Source: Nothopassalora personata
Taxonomy: Eukaryota > Ascomycota > Dothideomycetes > Mycosphaerellales > Mycosphaerellaceae
Direction of reading: 5' to 3'
Assembly: GCA_033816765.1 (NCBI GenBank)
Contig: CM066287.1
Span: forward strand, 4,464,001-4,528,000
Length of the DNA stretch: 64,000 bases
Shown: positions 1 to 11,019 of the stretch, piece by piece
Position numbering within the stretch: the first letter of the stretch is position 1
How the letters are laid out: every line of letters begins with the position of its first letter
Translations under genes and position numbers: made by a program
The notes under the pieces: model-generated
Told to the model about the DNA's origin: nothing
The model's input: only the letters and a program-made list of their open reading frames with translations
The model's database searches: none

Positions 1-2185
1 CATAGGCTATTCGTAGCCTCTACCTATGTCGGTAAAGGTACTAAGTTTTTCTAGTAATGTAGCCGTATCTATTATTACGTGGTACTTACTTTAGAATGTA
101 CTAATACTAGTTGTTACTTAATAGGACCTTGTGACCGTGATTGTTACTAAATACCTTAGACCTTAAGTGTTTTCGACCTTAGTCGACCTTAACCGTGAAC
201 CTTAACCGTGAACCTTAACCTTAAACCTTAACCTTAAACCTTAACCTTAAGTAATGACCTTAACCGTAAACCTTAGACCTTAAACCGTGATTTTAACCTT
301 ACAAACTGGATGCTAATACGCTACCGGGTGTACACTTAATACCCCCCCTTATTAACTACTAAAATAATGTCTACTAACCACCCTATGTAGGCCTATCTAA
401 GTTATAGTAGTGTGGAGCGGCGCTTATATAAGTAGAGGTATTTACCGGTCCCGGGACCGTGAAATTAGGTTACGTAACGAGTAGCGTAGTAGCCGGATAA
501 AATAAGAGGATTAGCGGACCTAAACCCCTATGCCCTCTACTTAAGAGGTATGAATCAAATTGTTACCTTAATGCTACGCTTATAATACTTAACTACGCAG
601 TATATATCTTAATAGCTATACTAGTCCCGCTAGCTCACCTAAATGTCTAATTAAACCTAAATAAAATAGGGGCAAGTTAGACCTAAGGAACCCTCCCTCT
701 AAACCTAAGGTTAACATAACTAAACCTAAGGTTAACATAACTAATCAGTCGTTAATACTATCTAGTACTGCCTCTACCTTATACTCTCCGTCCTTATTAG
801 CTAGAGAGGGTACGGGTCCATCCTTAGCGCTACCGATATACGGCTCGAGGAGAGAGACATAGAAGACGTTATAGATCCTTAAGTCGGCTAGTAGCGCTAG
901 GCGGTACGCCTACGAACCGATAGCGTCCGTAATGCGGTATAGGCCGATAAACTTCGGACCTATCTTCTTCTTTAGTACTACTAACTTAAGGTTCTTCGTT
1001 AATAATAGAACTAAGTTACCTACGCGGTAGGTCTTAGCTTAGTAGGTCTTATTATAGTAGCGAGCCTAGCTTTCTACTATAGCCTTCTATCGCTCCTCGA
1101 GTATAGCGCGTATTTTTCGTATACGACTCGTAGCTATTACCGCTACTAGTACTTCCCCCCCCTAGGTCTCGTCTCGAGATCTAGTTAGTGTAGGGGCAAT
1201 CTTAGGTCGCTAACCGTGCGCTATCTCGAACGGACTTATCCGTAGTATTAGGTAGATGCTATTATTAGCTACGAATTTAGTAACTATAAGCTACTTAGCC
1301 TACTTAGTTTAATTGTTACTGCAGTAATAACGAAGGTATTGTTCGAGGGTTTAGTTTACCCTCTTAGTTTAGCCGTTAGTCTAAGGGTAAAAGGCCGTAG
1401 ATAGCTTACGCTTTACACGCGCCTTAAAGTAGAAGTTACTCTAAAACTAACTAGTAAAGACCGGACCTCGGTCGCTTACTATGCCTAACGGGATACTATA
1501 GTATCGTACGACTTCGTCTCGTAGGAGCCTCGTAAGCTCTACGGCTATGTAAGTCTTCGTCGTCGGGATGTATAAGCTCATTTTTAAGTAGCGATCGACT
1601 ATTACTAGGATCGCATTATATACGTAACCGGCTCGCGTACTTAGAGGTAGGTCCGTAATAAAATCTATGGTAATTTCCTACTACGGCCGCTCCGGTCTAG
1701 GAAGCGGTTATAGCCTACTATAGGGTCGATAGCGTTTAGCCTTCGAACCCTAGTAGGTTCTATAGGCTTAGACGTATTGCTTCACGTCCGTACTAAGTGA
1801 GTCCTACTAATAATTACGTCGCAATAGCTCTTTAGTCTTAGTTCTTCTAAAGTAACCCGCGAGGACATCGTCGTAGTGTATACGAATTAGATGCGACCTA
1901 ATTGCGTAATCCCTAGGTACTACGATCGCGTCTCCGTAGTACATAAGGTTATCCTTTATATACTATCCCTTAGCGTCCCTCGCGCTTAGCGCCTACGCTA
2001 AGTATACGATATACTAGTCGTCTTACTACTACGCGATCTTTATTAAGAGTAGGATTAACTTACCCGTCGAGCTATAAGCTTAACCCTATATTACTATAGC
2101 GTACACTACTACTAGTAACGACGGCTTATCTTAATAGGGAAGGTCACCTCTCCGTACTACTATTACCGCGCCTATGTCGCCCTAT

Positions 2186-2346
2186 TGTGACGGCCCATGG
2201 CCGCACAGCGAGTGAACGTGGCGAGTTACGTGACCGGGCCCGGGCCGACCCGCGTGCCTCGGCTTGTATATTAACTTCTCGCGCCTCGCGCACCTCTTAG
2301 ATAGCTTGTCTAACAACTTCGTACTACCTAAGCAGGTGCCCTTACA
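2186..2346. mobile_element. Solo-LTR-like insertion with 5-bp target duplication CCTAT
   Basis: A GC-rich block of 161 bases begins TGTGACGGCC and ends CCTTACA, so it has TG...CA ends like an LTR. It is flanked on both sides by CCTAT (2181-2185 and 2347-2351). Its base composition differs from the TpA-rich gypsy copy around it. It is probably a solo LTR, or a very small non-autonomous LTR element, inserted into the gypsy pol region. The family is not recognised. Confidence 0.7.
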
Positions 2347-3436
2347 CCTATATCGCCTTGTAGGTAGTAAGTACGCGCTTTACCGTCGGCTCGCTTATCC
2401 CTTCTAGAGACTCCTTCTAGAAAGATAGCTTACTTTATAAGGTAGGTAGTAAGTTCGAAGTTTGTTACGTTATAGCTACGTAGTTACTACGTCTCGAAGG
2501 CGCGTCGGCTAGGTTAGTCTTACCCGGCCGATGCTCTACTATAAAATTAAAAGACTGTAGGAACGTAGCCTATCGAGCTTACCGCCTATTTAGCTACTTT
2601 ACTATTATAAAGCCCTATAGGTTAGCGTAGTCGACTAGTACTCGTACCGCATACGTAGCGCCCTCTAAGTATAGCCTCTAATGCTTAAAAGCCTTAACTA
2701 CTATAAGTAGCTCCTAATCGTGCGTCTCGTAGTTACACTCGGCTAGTATTATCTTACGTGAATAGAAGGCAATTAGATGCTACTTAGTCCTAAATAGCTA
2801 AGAGATAATGCCTACAATCGCAAAACCTAAGGCATCCGTCTTAACCCTCGTACGTAACGAAGAATCGAAGTGCCTTAGGATAGGTACTCCGAGGAACCTA
2901 GCTTTTAGCCGTTAGAACGCTTACTCCTCGTAAGCGGACTACATAAGAGGCCCTTGCTTCTTACTATTCTTACATCCCTTTAGTAGGTCTATTAATAGCT
3001 TCGCAATCCTCGAGTACCCTTCGATAAAGCGCCTATAGAAGTTATAGAATCCTAGGAAGGATTAAACCTTATAAAAACTCGTAGGCGTAGGCTATTCCTC
3101 GATTACGGCTACCCTACTCCTATCTATCGATACGCCTACGACGCTTACGATAAATCCTAGGAACTCGGTATTCTCCTAGAAGAAGCGACACTTCTTAGGG
3201 TTTACGAATAGAGCAAACTTCCGTAGCCTCGTAAGTACTTCGCGTACGGCTTGCACGTGTGCCTTACGCGTCTCGCTATAGATAAGGATATTATCTAGGT
3301 AGACTACGTAAATGTTATTAACTAAGCCAGTTAGCGCCTTGTTAATATACCCTTAAAAGGTTACTAGTACGTTAGTTAACCCGAACGGCATTACTAGGTA
3401 CTCGTAGTGTCCGTATCGCGTACGAAACGTAGTCTT

Positions 3437-3634
3437 CTACTTATCGCCTCGCTTAATAGGAATACGATAGTAGGCGTCCTTTAAATCGATTATAGTAAAG
3501 AACCTAGAACCTAATAGCCTATCTAGCGTCTCGCTAATTAGGGGTAGGGGGTATCGGTTCTTTACTGTAATCTCATTTAAGCCTCTATAGTCTATATAGA
3601 GCCTAAGGGTGCCGTCTTTCTTTAGTACTGTCAC
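3437..3634 (-). pseudogene. Reverse transcriptase fragment of the gypsy element
   Basis: This 65-codon open stretch carries the gypsy RT signatures [26 protein letters not shown] and the catalytic-domain motif [13 protein letters not shown]. It is the longest unbroken coding piece of the pol gene. On its amino side the frame is cut by the 3629-3814 insertion, and the reading resumes beyond it with KAGAPILFV, the expected upstream residues. Non-functional. Confidence 0.9.
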
Positions 3635-3814
3635 GGGGTGGCCTTGACCTTGGACCCTTCGCCGGCTTAACCGCGGACCTTCCGGATCGGGTTAGCGCGG
3701 CTTGGCACGAGATCGACCTTGCTTCTCTCTTCTCTCTCGTTCTTAGACTCTTCGTAGATTGTATTATTCACGACTTGACTCCTACACTCTCCGGATCTCA
3801 TATCGCCCGTGTCA
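3629..3814. mobile_element. Solo-LTR-like insertion with 5-bp target duplication AGTAC
   Basis: A 186-base block begins TGTCACGGGG and ends CCCGTGTCA, flanked by AGTAC at 3624-3628 and 3815-3819. It interrupts the reverse transcriptase frame between PILFV and LKKDGTLR on the minus strand. Composition is far less RIP-like than the host element. It shares its TGTSACGG start with the block at 2186, so the two may belong to related LTR families. Confidence 0.75.
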
Positions 3815-5870
3815 AGTACGAATAAGATAGGCGCACCCGCCTTACTTACGGACCGCCTAATCTACCCCTTCTCTATTGCTTACGTAAGGTACTTCTTTAA
3901 GGCCTCTAACTTAGTTAAGGACTAGTAGTATAGCGGCTTAAAAGGTGGTTTCTTTCCTTTAACGAGATTAATCGTATACTTAACCCCGTCGGGCATCTTA
4001 CGCTTCGCCTACTTATTAGGTACGTATACATCTCGGAAGTCTATAAATTCTTTAGGCTACGAGGGGCCCTCTCCTTCGGGTACTACTATAGTAATAGCCC
4101 GAACACTTATCGCATAAACCTGCTTTAAGCTCTCGAGATCCCTAAGGAACTCGCGTGCGTTACGCTACTAAATCGTAGGCGTCTCTATACCGTAGTACTA
4201 CTAGTCCTTATAATCGCTCTTCACGATCCGATTACGGTACCTCTAGGGTCTACCTAAAATTACTAATAGCCTATCTATAGGCACCGCGTAGTAGATAGCG
4301 TTACTTACGCGCTCTACTCCTACGTTATTAGCGAGTCGTAGCCGAACCGTAAAGGCGCCGTAGCAATACCCTAGGTTATGCGTATACGACTCTAACTTCG
4401 GTAGCCTTACCCTATTAATAGGTTACATTTAATGTCGGAGTATATACTTATACGACACTAGGCTAAGATCCGTATAGTTATCTAGGAGAAACGTAGCCTC
4501 GCGAAAGCCCTTACGAGTCTCGACTACGCCTCGCAAGTGACGCGCTAGACACGCATCTACTCGCCTTAAAGGGTCGACTTTAGGAAAACTCGGACTTAGG
4601 AGCGACCTACTTCTAGTCCTCTACCTTTTCCCTAGTCGCTACCCTTCTTAGTTAGAGCCTTCGTAGCATCTACCCTACGAACCGCTTGCGCGTTACGGTC
4701 CTTCTATAGGTGCCTATTTGGGCAATCCGTCTTAATGTGACCCTTCTTATAGTATCTATAGTACTCCGCTTTAGTCCTATCGAAGGTTATAGACGATCCG
4801 CCGGCGTCCCGCTAGTAACTCGTACCCGGGTCGCGCGACGCCTAACTATACTTCTACTACTTCGAGCTACGATTACTTCGCCCTTAGTCGCCCTTAGTCT
4901 CTCGCCTACGGCGACTATACTGCCCGCGGTCGTGCCCTCCGCTACTACGCTCCGTGCTTTTAATACGCAAAGCTAGGATTACTAGTTCCTCTCTAGTTAT
5001 TAGGATGTTATAAAACTTAACGATTACGGACCGTAGGCTAGGCGTAAGCTTAGCGAGCATGTGTCGCACGCGTTGCGCCTCCGTATAGTCCCCTAACTAA
5101 TCCTCTATAACATCTAGCTTAGTCGTAAACTAACGTACTGTCTAGTTGTCCTTCTGTTTTACCGCCTTATACTCTAACATTACGTTAAGTACGTGGTTTA
5201 TAGGGTTACCGTATACGTCTCGATAGAACTCCTTAAAGTCCTAGTATATATACCCTTTAAGGTTAAGGACGCTATAGTTAGCGTACTATTGCTTACTTAC
5301 CTCTCCGCTTAGGTACATAACCCCATATAGGACCTTTAACTCGTTCGTCGTATACGTGCCGCCTAAGAGGGTAAAGATAAGAGAGAGCTCCCTTAGGAAT
5401 ACCCGTGCTTTCTTAATCGAGTCCCCTCTAAAAGGCGTAGGTTCTTTAAGACGTAAACGTGTCGCATACGATGCGACCGCGCCTCGAGCTACGATATCAT
5501 CGTTAGTTACTATAGATAGAGGAGGGGGAGTAGGGGATAGTTCTCCGCTAGATTCGCTCTAAGGGTCCGCCGGCGGTACGCTTACGTCCCGTAAGATCTC
5601 TAACTGTTTAATCTCCCTCTATATCTCCTTCTCCTTAACCTCTACCCGAAGGGCATCCCTCCTTACGACGAAGGCTACACGCCTCGCTTATTACTAGGCC
5701 CTAGGGCTTAGGGGAGCCGTAGGCGTAGCGCTACTATCGTCGCGTTCGGACTCTATAGCGTATATAGATTGTAACGAAGAGAAGAATTAGAACTGTTAAG
5801 GGATGTCGCAATATATAGCACGCCTACGACCTACTAGTCGTATGTTAGGAACCGCTGTACGTTATCACAA

Positions 5871-6240
5871 CTCGGGCTTGGATCTTTGCAGGGATGTCTC
5901 AATCAGTTATGAAGGTAGTGGTTCCAAACAGTATATGGTGTATACTTAAAATGAGTTGAGCACGAGGCTCCTATCTATACTCGTAAAGAAGCGTCGTCTA
6001 TATAGTGCCATGTCTTGGCGTGACTGATCAGTCGGATCAGTTGATCTGTCCTGCTCTCTCTGCTCTGTTACAGAGCACGCAGATCGGAGAGAGCACTCTG
6101 CATATCGGATCCTTCCACTAGTGTGTAGGCATCGATTGGTTGGCTGGAGCTTCTCCGGATCGATCCGTAACATCGTAGATGAACTAATTCTTGCCTTTTG
6201 TTTAAGACGCATTACGCGTCGTAAGGTATACGTATACGTG
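5871..6240. other. Non-coding stretch at the gypsy 5' side, possibly LTR or flank
   Basis: Composition switches here from TpA-rich to ordinary. The stretch contains a GATC-rich patch near 6020-6100 with short inverted repeats (CTGATCAG, AGAGAGCA). It could be the 5' LTR of the minus-strand gypsy copy or unrelated DNA; I found no matching copy at the other end. No gene seen. Confidence 0.3.
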
Positions 6241-6329
6241 TTACGTATAGCTTAGTAGCCGGTCGCGACTGCATGTTATATACAAGGCTACATGTAAGGG
6301 TTAGCTACTAGGCTGCCCCTTATAGCTAC

Positions 6330-6740
6330 TACCTTTTATTCCCTATCTAAGCTACAGCAAGCTAAGGTCCTACTTAAGAAGAAAGAGTAGGCTAAGGTTA
6401 CTACTACTACTAAGAAGTAAGACGAACAGCTATAGCGACAACTTAAGAAGCAATATAACATGACTTTAAAGCAGTTAGAGGCCATACACAAGTAGCTTAA
6501 GGTAAAGGAAAAGAAGGCAAGGCTTACTAAGGAGGCCTATAATAGGGCAATACTTAGAGAGGTCGCTATAGCCTCGAAATAACTTAACAACACCCTCTAA
6601 GATAGTATAAGGAAGCCTAAGAACCCTCTAAGGCGTGTTGTGTTCGAACAGCCTAAAGAATAGGTGCATAGTGTCACTCTAATTAAGAAGGGGAGGGTTT
6701 TAGCTAAAACAAAACAACGATAGTCTATAATAGTAAAGCT
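6330..6740 (+). pseudogene. RIP-damaged coiled-coil reading frame, probable transposase tail
   Basis: One plus-strand frame can be followed for about 130 codons, interrupted only by TAG and TAA. Most interruptions fall where glutamine suits the surrounding K/E/Q/L-rich coiled coil (for example LKKQYNMTLKQLEAIHK then a stop, then LKVKEKKARL). This is what RIP does to CAG/CAA codons. Lysine-rich tails of this kind occur at the C-terminus of fungal pogo/Fot1-type transposases, but no catalytic motif is visible here, so that assignment is an inference. Confidence 0.45.
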
Positions 6741-6988
6741 ACCTGTATGCATACAAGAGTGACACCATTCGATAGAGCGTAATTACAATACTCATTCGTC
6801 TTAATATTAGCTCAATCCAACAACACCTCGTTGAATAACACGGTCGCAATGTTGCAGCTAGAAACACCTTCAGCTGTGCACGAGGTGGGACCGTGCGTCA
6901 GGTGGGGAAGACTTCTAATCTTAGCTGGCGCCATCAGACATCTTTGCACCGAATCACCGAAGCCATCTGCGCTCTAGCTAACAGCCCA

Positions 6989-7157
6989 GTGCAGAGTTCT
7001 TACAACCCCTGCACCTACGCTTTACTCAATTGGGTCATATTGTGAAGCAGTAATAGCCAACAATGGAGGCCATACTCACTGGTGAGATACACCAAGCAGT
7101 GGAGCATCCTTTTCAATAGGGGATAGTGTCAATACAGGGGTTGTAAGAACTCTGCAC
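6989..7157. mobile_element. MITE-like element with perfect 23-bp terminal inverted repeats
   Basis: The 23 bases at 6989-7011 (beginning GTGCAGAGTTCTTACAA) recur as an exact reverse complement at 7135-7157, separated by 123 bases without coding capacity. No TA or other clear target duplication was found outside the arms. The structure fits a miniature inverted-repeat element. It lies about 170 bases upstream of the GH106-like start codon. Confidence 0.55.
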
Positions 7158-7322
7158 CATCCTCCTGTACAGTACGGTACATACGACATCTTTACCTCCA
7201 CAAAGTCGCTTTCCGTTCGGGAAGTTCCTCCACAAAATGGTGGAGCCTCAAGCTGGGGTAATAATAAATCGTGCTGGTCTCTCCCTCCCTAGGCCAGGTT
7301 TTGCTTTTCCTAACTGTCAAGC

Positions 7323-10300
7323 ATGTCTCTTTGCCAGAAGTCTCGTGGCTTGATCGCGCTTCTGGTCACTTGTGCTGCTTGCTTGAACACTAACGATCAG
7401 GTCAACTCCGGTCTGGATTATGGCTCTTTCCAGAACCCTTCGAATTTGCTTCGACCTAGATTTCGATACTGGATTCCCGACGCATCTGTCGATCTTGATG
7501 TAGTGGCAGACGACTTCAAGAAGGCCAAAAATGTGGGGATGGGAGGTCTGGAATTGTTAGGATACTACCTCTATGGCAATTACCCTTCCGTGAGTCGCCT
7601 CCAAGAGTCACTTGCATAGTCACACTCACCCATGTGTGTATCTAACATGCGCATCAGTTCATCTCCGAGGGCGGTCCAGTCCCTGTTGATTGGGCGCGAT
7701 ATGGCTGGGGTACAGAAGCTTGGGTCAACCTCACCAACGTTGCTCTGCAGGCAACGAAGAGCCTCGACATGGTCATGGACTTCGCATTAGGTAACCACTG
7801 CTGCCGACAGTGGAAACCTCGGGGCGCTTACTGACGGGGTCTACCTTTCATAGGTCCAAATCAAGGCGCTGGAGTTCCTGCTGAAGTTGGCGATGATGGT
7901 ATCATGTGGGATCTCATTCCCTTCAACGTGTCTGTCCCGTTGGGAGGCACCTTCGACGACACCATTCCAGGCTGGGGAGCAGGCAGATTCGTGTCCGCAT
8001 CCATTGGTCTCATCATCTCGACACGGTTCGCGAACTACTCGGCTTCTCCTGGTTGGAGAGGACCTATATACTATAACGGCTCCAGTAACATTTTGTCTGC
8101 TGCATCCTTGGAAGACGTGACTGGCCAGGTATCCTCTGATGGGCACCTGAAGCTGATATTCCCTTCTGGCACCGAAGGGGTGGAGTATCAGATCTTCGCA
8201 TACTATGAGGCACAGTCCAGCTACCTGGAGCAACAAAGTCCACTCGCCTTGAACACGACCGTACCGCAGTCACCCGTTGATAGTTTCGTTCAGAACGGTA
8301 GCTGGGTTGTCGACCACTTCTCAGCAACAGGAGCCAAGCTTATCACTGATTTCTGGGACAAGTACTTGCTCAGTGACGAGACCAAACAGCTGTTCAAGGA
8401 TGTTGGCAACTATGCCTGGGAAGACAGCATGGAGATTGGCGCTGGCACACTGGTTTGGTACACTCCGCGGCTTTTGGATACTTTCCGTACGAGCAGAGGC
8501 TATGACTTGAGGAAGTACCTTCCTTTGATCTACTCATACAACACTGAGGCTAACGGCCCTCTTGCTTCCCCGGACCACTACTATACGGACGAGAGCGACG
8601 CAGGAGAGAGCCACGTAAACGACTATCGACAGACACTCACCGAGCTAAACAGAATCTATCTTGAAACTTTACGAGACTGGTCGACCTCCACACTTGATTC
8701 GCAATTCTCTGCTCAAGTCGTTTACAATCTACCCATGGATATGTTAGCCAATATCGACGCCGTCAATGCACCCGAATGCGAGTCGCTTGGGTTCAACCAT
8801 GTTATCGATTCCTACCGCCAGTTCTCAGGACCCGCAAACCTCGCCGGCAAAAGAATTATATCCTCGGAGCTCGGCGCACAACGTAAGGAAGTTTATGAGC
8901 AGACACTTCCCGAACTAATCTGGGACACAAAGCGTAGTGTCGCAGGTTCGATCAACCAGTTCGTCTATCATGGTTACCCTTACACTGGATCTTATCCCAA
9001 CACTACGTGGCCAGGCTTCTCGACATTCACATATCGATTCTCAGCTATGCACGGACCTCGCCAACCGAGCTGGGAGTACTACGACGATTTCATGACCTGG
9101 ACCGCCAGAGTACAATACATGGCGCAGTCCGGTGTGCCAAAGCGAGACCTGGCCATCTATTTGAAGAAAGAACAATTCCATGGGGTCGAGTCACGATACC
9201 TACCCAACGATCTCCAGCAAGCGGGATATACGTATGAGTATCTCAGCCCGGACAACTTTGTACGTCCAGAAGCCGTTGTGGTTGATGGGACACTAGCACC
9301 GGAGCGACAAGCATTCAAAGCGCTGGTAGTGCGAGCCAACGATACACTGACCGTCCCTGGGGTACAGTATTTGGTCGATTACGCCCACGCAGGCCTCCCA
9401 ATTATTTTTTCTGGTGGTATACCTCAGAATTTGACATACTTCAACAGCTCCGGCACGGACTTCGTCAGAACGGCGCTGGCAAACATAACGACGCTCAAGA
9501 ATGTACATATCGTTCCTTTCGACAATCTAGCGGCGTCTCTACAGGGATTAGGTATATCGCCGCGCACCAAGGTGACTGCCGATCGAACGTGGTACACCTA
9601 CTGGAGGGAAGACCAGAACGCTTCGGTCACATATGTCTATGTCTATAATGATGCATGGCACAGCGAACTTGGCAAAGGAAGTTCGACTGGCTCCATAACA
9701 TTCGAGACGACAGGAACGCCCTCCTACTACAATGCATGGACCGGCGAGGTCGAGCCAATCCTCGCATACCAACAGACTCAAACTAGCACGACAATCAGTC
9801 TTGCTTTAGCAGGGAATCAGAGCACCATCATTGGGTTCGATCATTCTCAACAGGCTTCGCCCTATGCGATCGCCTTCCCAGCGGAGGTCTTTAGTGCCTC
9901 ATCAGATGCTGGAACCATCTCTCTCAAGGCCGGGAACGCAACTCAGCCGGTCCTGCTCGCAAATGGCACTACCATCACATTACCAACTCCCGCAGCACCT
10001 TCGACACTTACCAACTGGTCGCTTGTTGTGGAATCGTGGAATCCCCCAGCTGATCTCGAGGCCGATCAGACAAACGCAGCCCTGTCGAACTCTACGCACA
10101 ACATCACTTCTCTCGAGCCGTGGAATACTATCTCGGAGTCGCTGCGCAACACGTCAGGCCGCGGCTTCTACACCACGACTTTCACTTGGCCGCCGACCAA
10201 TGGTAGCGCAGACGGTGCCGTACTTGAGCTGGGTGCTGTCATCAACACTGCGAGAGCCTGGGTCAATGGATGTCAGCTTCCTCCTTTGGATCCCACGAAT

Positions 10301-10513
10301 GCCCGGGCGGACATTGGCGAGCACTTGCAGCAGGGGATCAACGAGGTCGCAATCGTTGTGAGTACCACTCTCAGTAACGTCTTAAGGACGATGTGGAAGG
10401 AGATCAAGTCAAGTGGAACTCTTTGGTTGGGATCAGAGCCGAAGGAGCAAGCCTACGGTCTTGTTGGCAATGTTACCGTGGTGCCCTACAGGACTACGAG
10501 AATAGTATTGTAG
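7323..10513 (+). CDS. Secreted GH106-like glycoside hydrolase (alpha-L-rhamnosidase family)
   Basis: Three exons, 7323-7589, 7658-7790 and 7854-10513, give 1019 residues. Both introns are GT-AG and the joins keep the conserved text continuous (LLGYYLYGNYPS to FISEGGPVP; VMDFALG to PNQGAGVPAE). Residues 1 to about 20 form a signal peptide. The opening PRFRYWIPDASVD, the GGLELLGYYLYG box and the PNQGAGVPAE box are typical of fungal proteins placed in CAZy family GH106, whose known members release rhamnose from pectin or other glycans. The C-terminal third looks like a beta-sandwich carbohydrate-binding region. Many N-x-S/T sites suggest N-glycosylation. Substrate cannot be read from sequence. 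It stands at the edge of a transposon island. Confidence 0.75.
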
Positions 10514-11019
10514 AGAATGAAGCTACATCGCGATCTTAGTGACATGAACGTCGTTGCACTACAAGTTACATATGTAACAGCTTCTTCTCGTTCACACTCT
10601 GGCCAACAACAGCAGCAATGTCACGTGAACGCGCGTCGGAGCCGGAGTTCAGCCAGCGCTCCTCCTCAGCTCCTTCTTTCACGGTGGAAATGCACGACAT
10701 CATCATCATCATCATCAAGGCCACATTTATAGCTTGGTAGACATGACACAGTATTTCACGACGAGGAGACTGCGACAAGGTGCTCCGAACAATACGCTTG
10801 ATGATTACGCGGTACTGATATGCTAGAGAACAACCCAGCATCGCCATCATGACCTCCGATACCCAAGGTTCACGCTCAAGCAAACGCTCACGGCAGCTCA
10901 CATAAGCCAAGTACAGATCTCCGACGCAAGTCTAACCTGAGCAACATAGCGAGGACCGCGGCTCATTCGACACTTGGCCGGCACCCTCCCTTTCATCCCA
11001 GCGTCGGCTGTGATGACTA
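10514..11019. other. Convergent 3' intergenic region
   Basis: This gap separates the stop codons of two converging genes. It holds a short (ATC)n microsatellite near 10695-10717. Nothing else is recognised. Confidence 0.6.

Larger units (their letters stand above)
1..5870 (-). mobile_element. Ty3/gypsy LTR retrotransposon, RIP-degraded, minus orientation
   Basis: Reading the minus strand, ruined gag-pol pieces lie in gypsy order. A gag zinc knuckle is near 4700-4770, with two expected cysteines now tyrosine. Reverse transcriptase spans about 3830-2950 (intact piece 3437-3634), and its YLDD box near 3290-3305 reads YLDN. RNase H lies at about 2890-2600 and the integrase core near 1580-1800 (ITIDFITDLPLS). 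The integrase GPY/F-type tail near 1050-880 contains GPKFIGLYRI. Stops are mostly TAG/TAA where glutamine or tryptophan is expected, CpA is scarce and TpA abundant, as RIP produces. The outer borders are estimates: I could not pair the two LTRs, and the left one may run past the window edge. Confidence 0.88.

Noticed and set aside
150..330. CCTTAA-type repeats suggesting a telomere
   Set aside because: Units are irregular (CCTTAACCGTGAA, CCTTAAACC) and lie inside a RIP-degraded element; fungal telomeres are regular TTAGGG/CCCTAA arrays, so this is repeat DNA and not a chromosome end.
9831..10361. 176-codon frame inside the GH106-like gene
   Set aside because: It overlaps the main exon in another frame on the same strand and has Arg/Ser-rich shadow composition.
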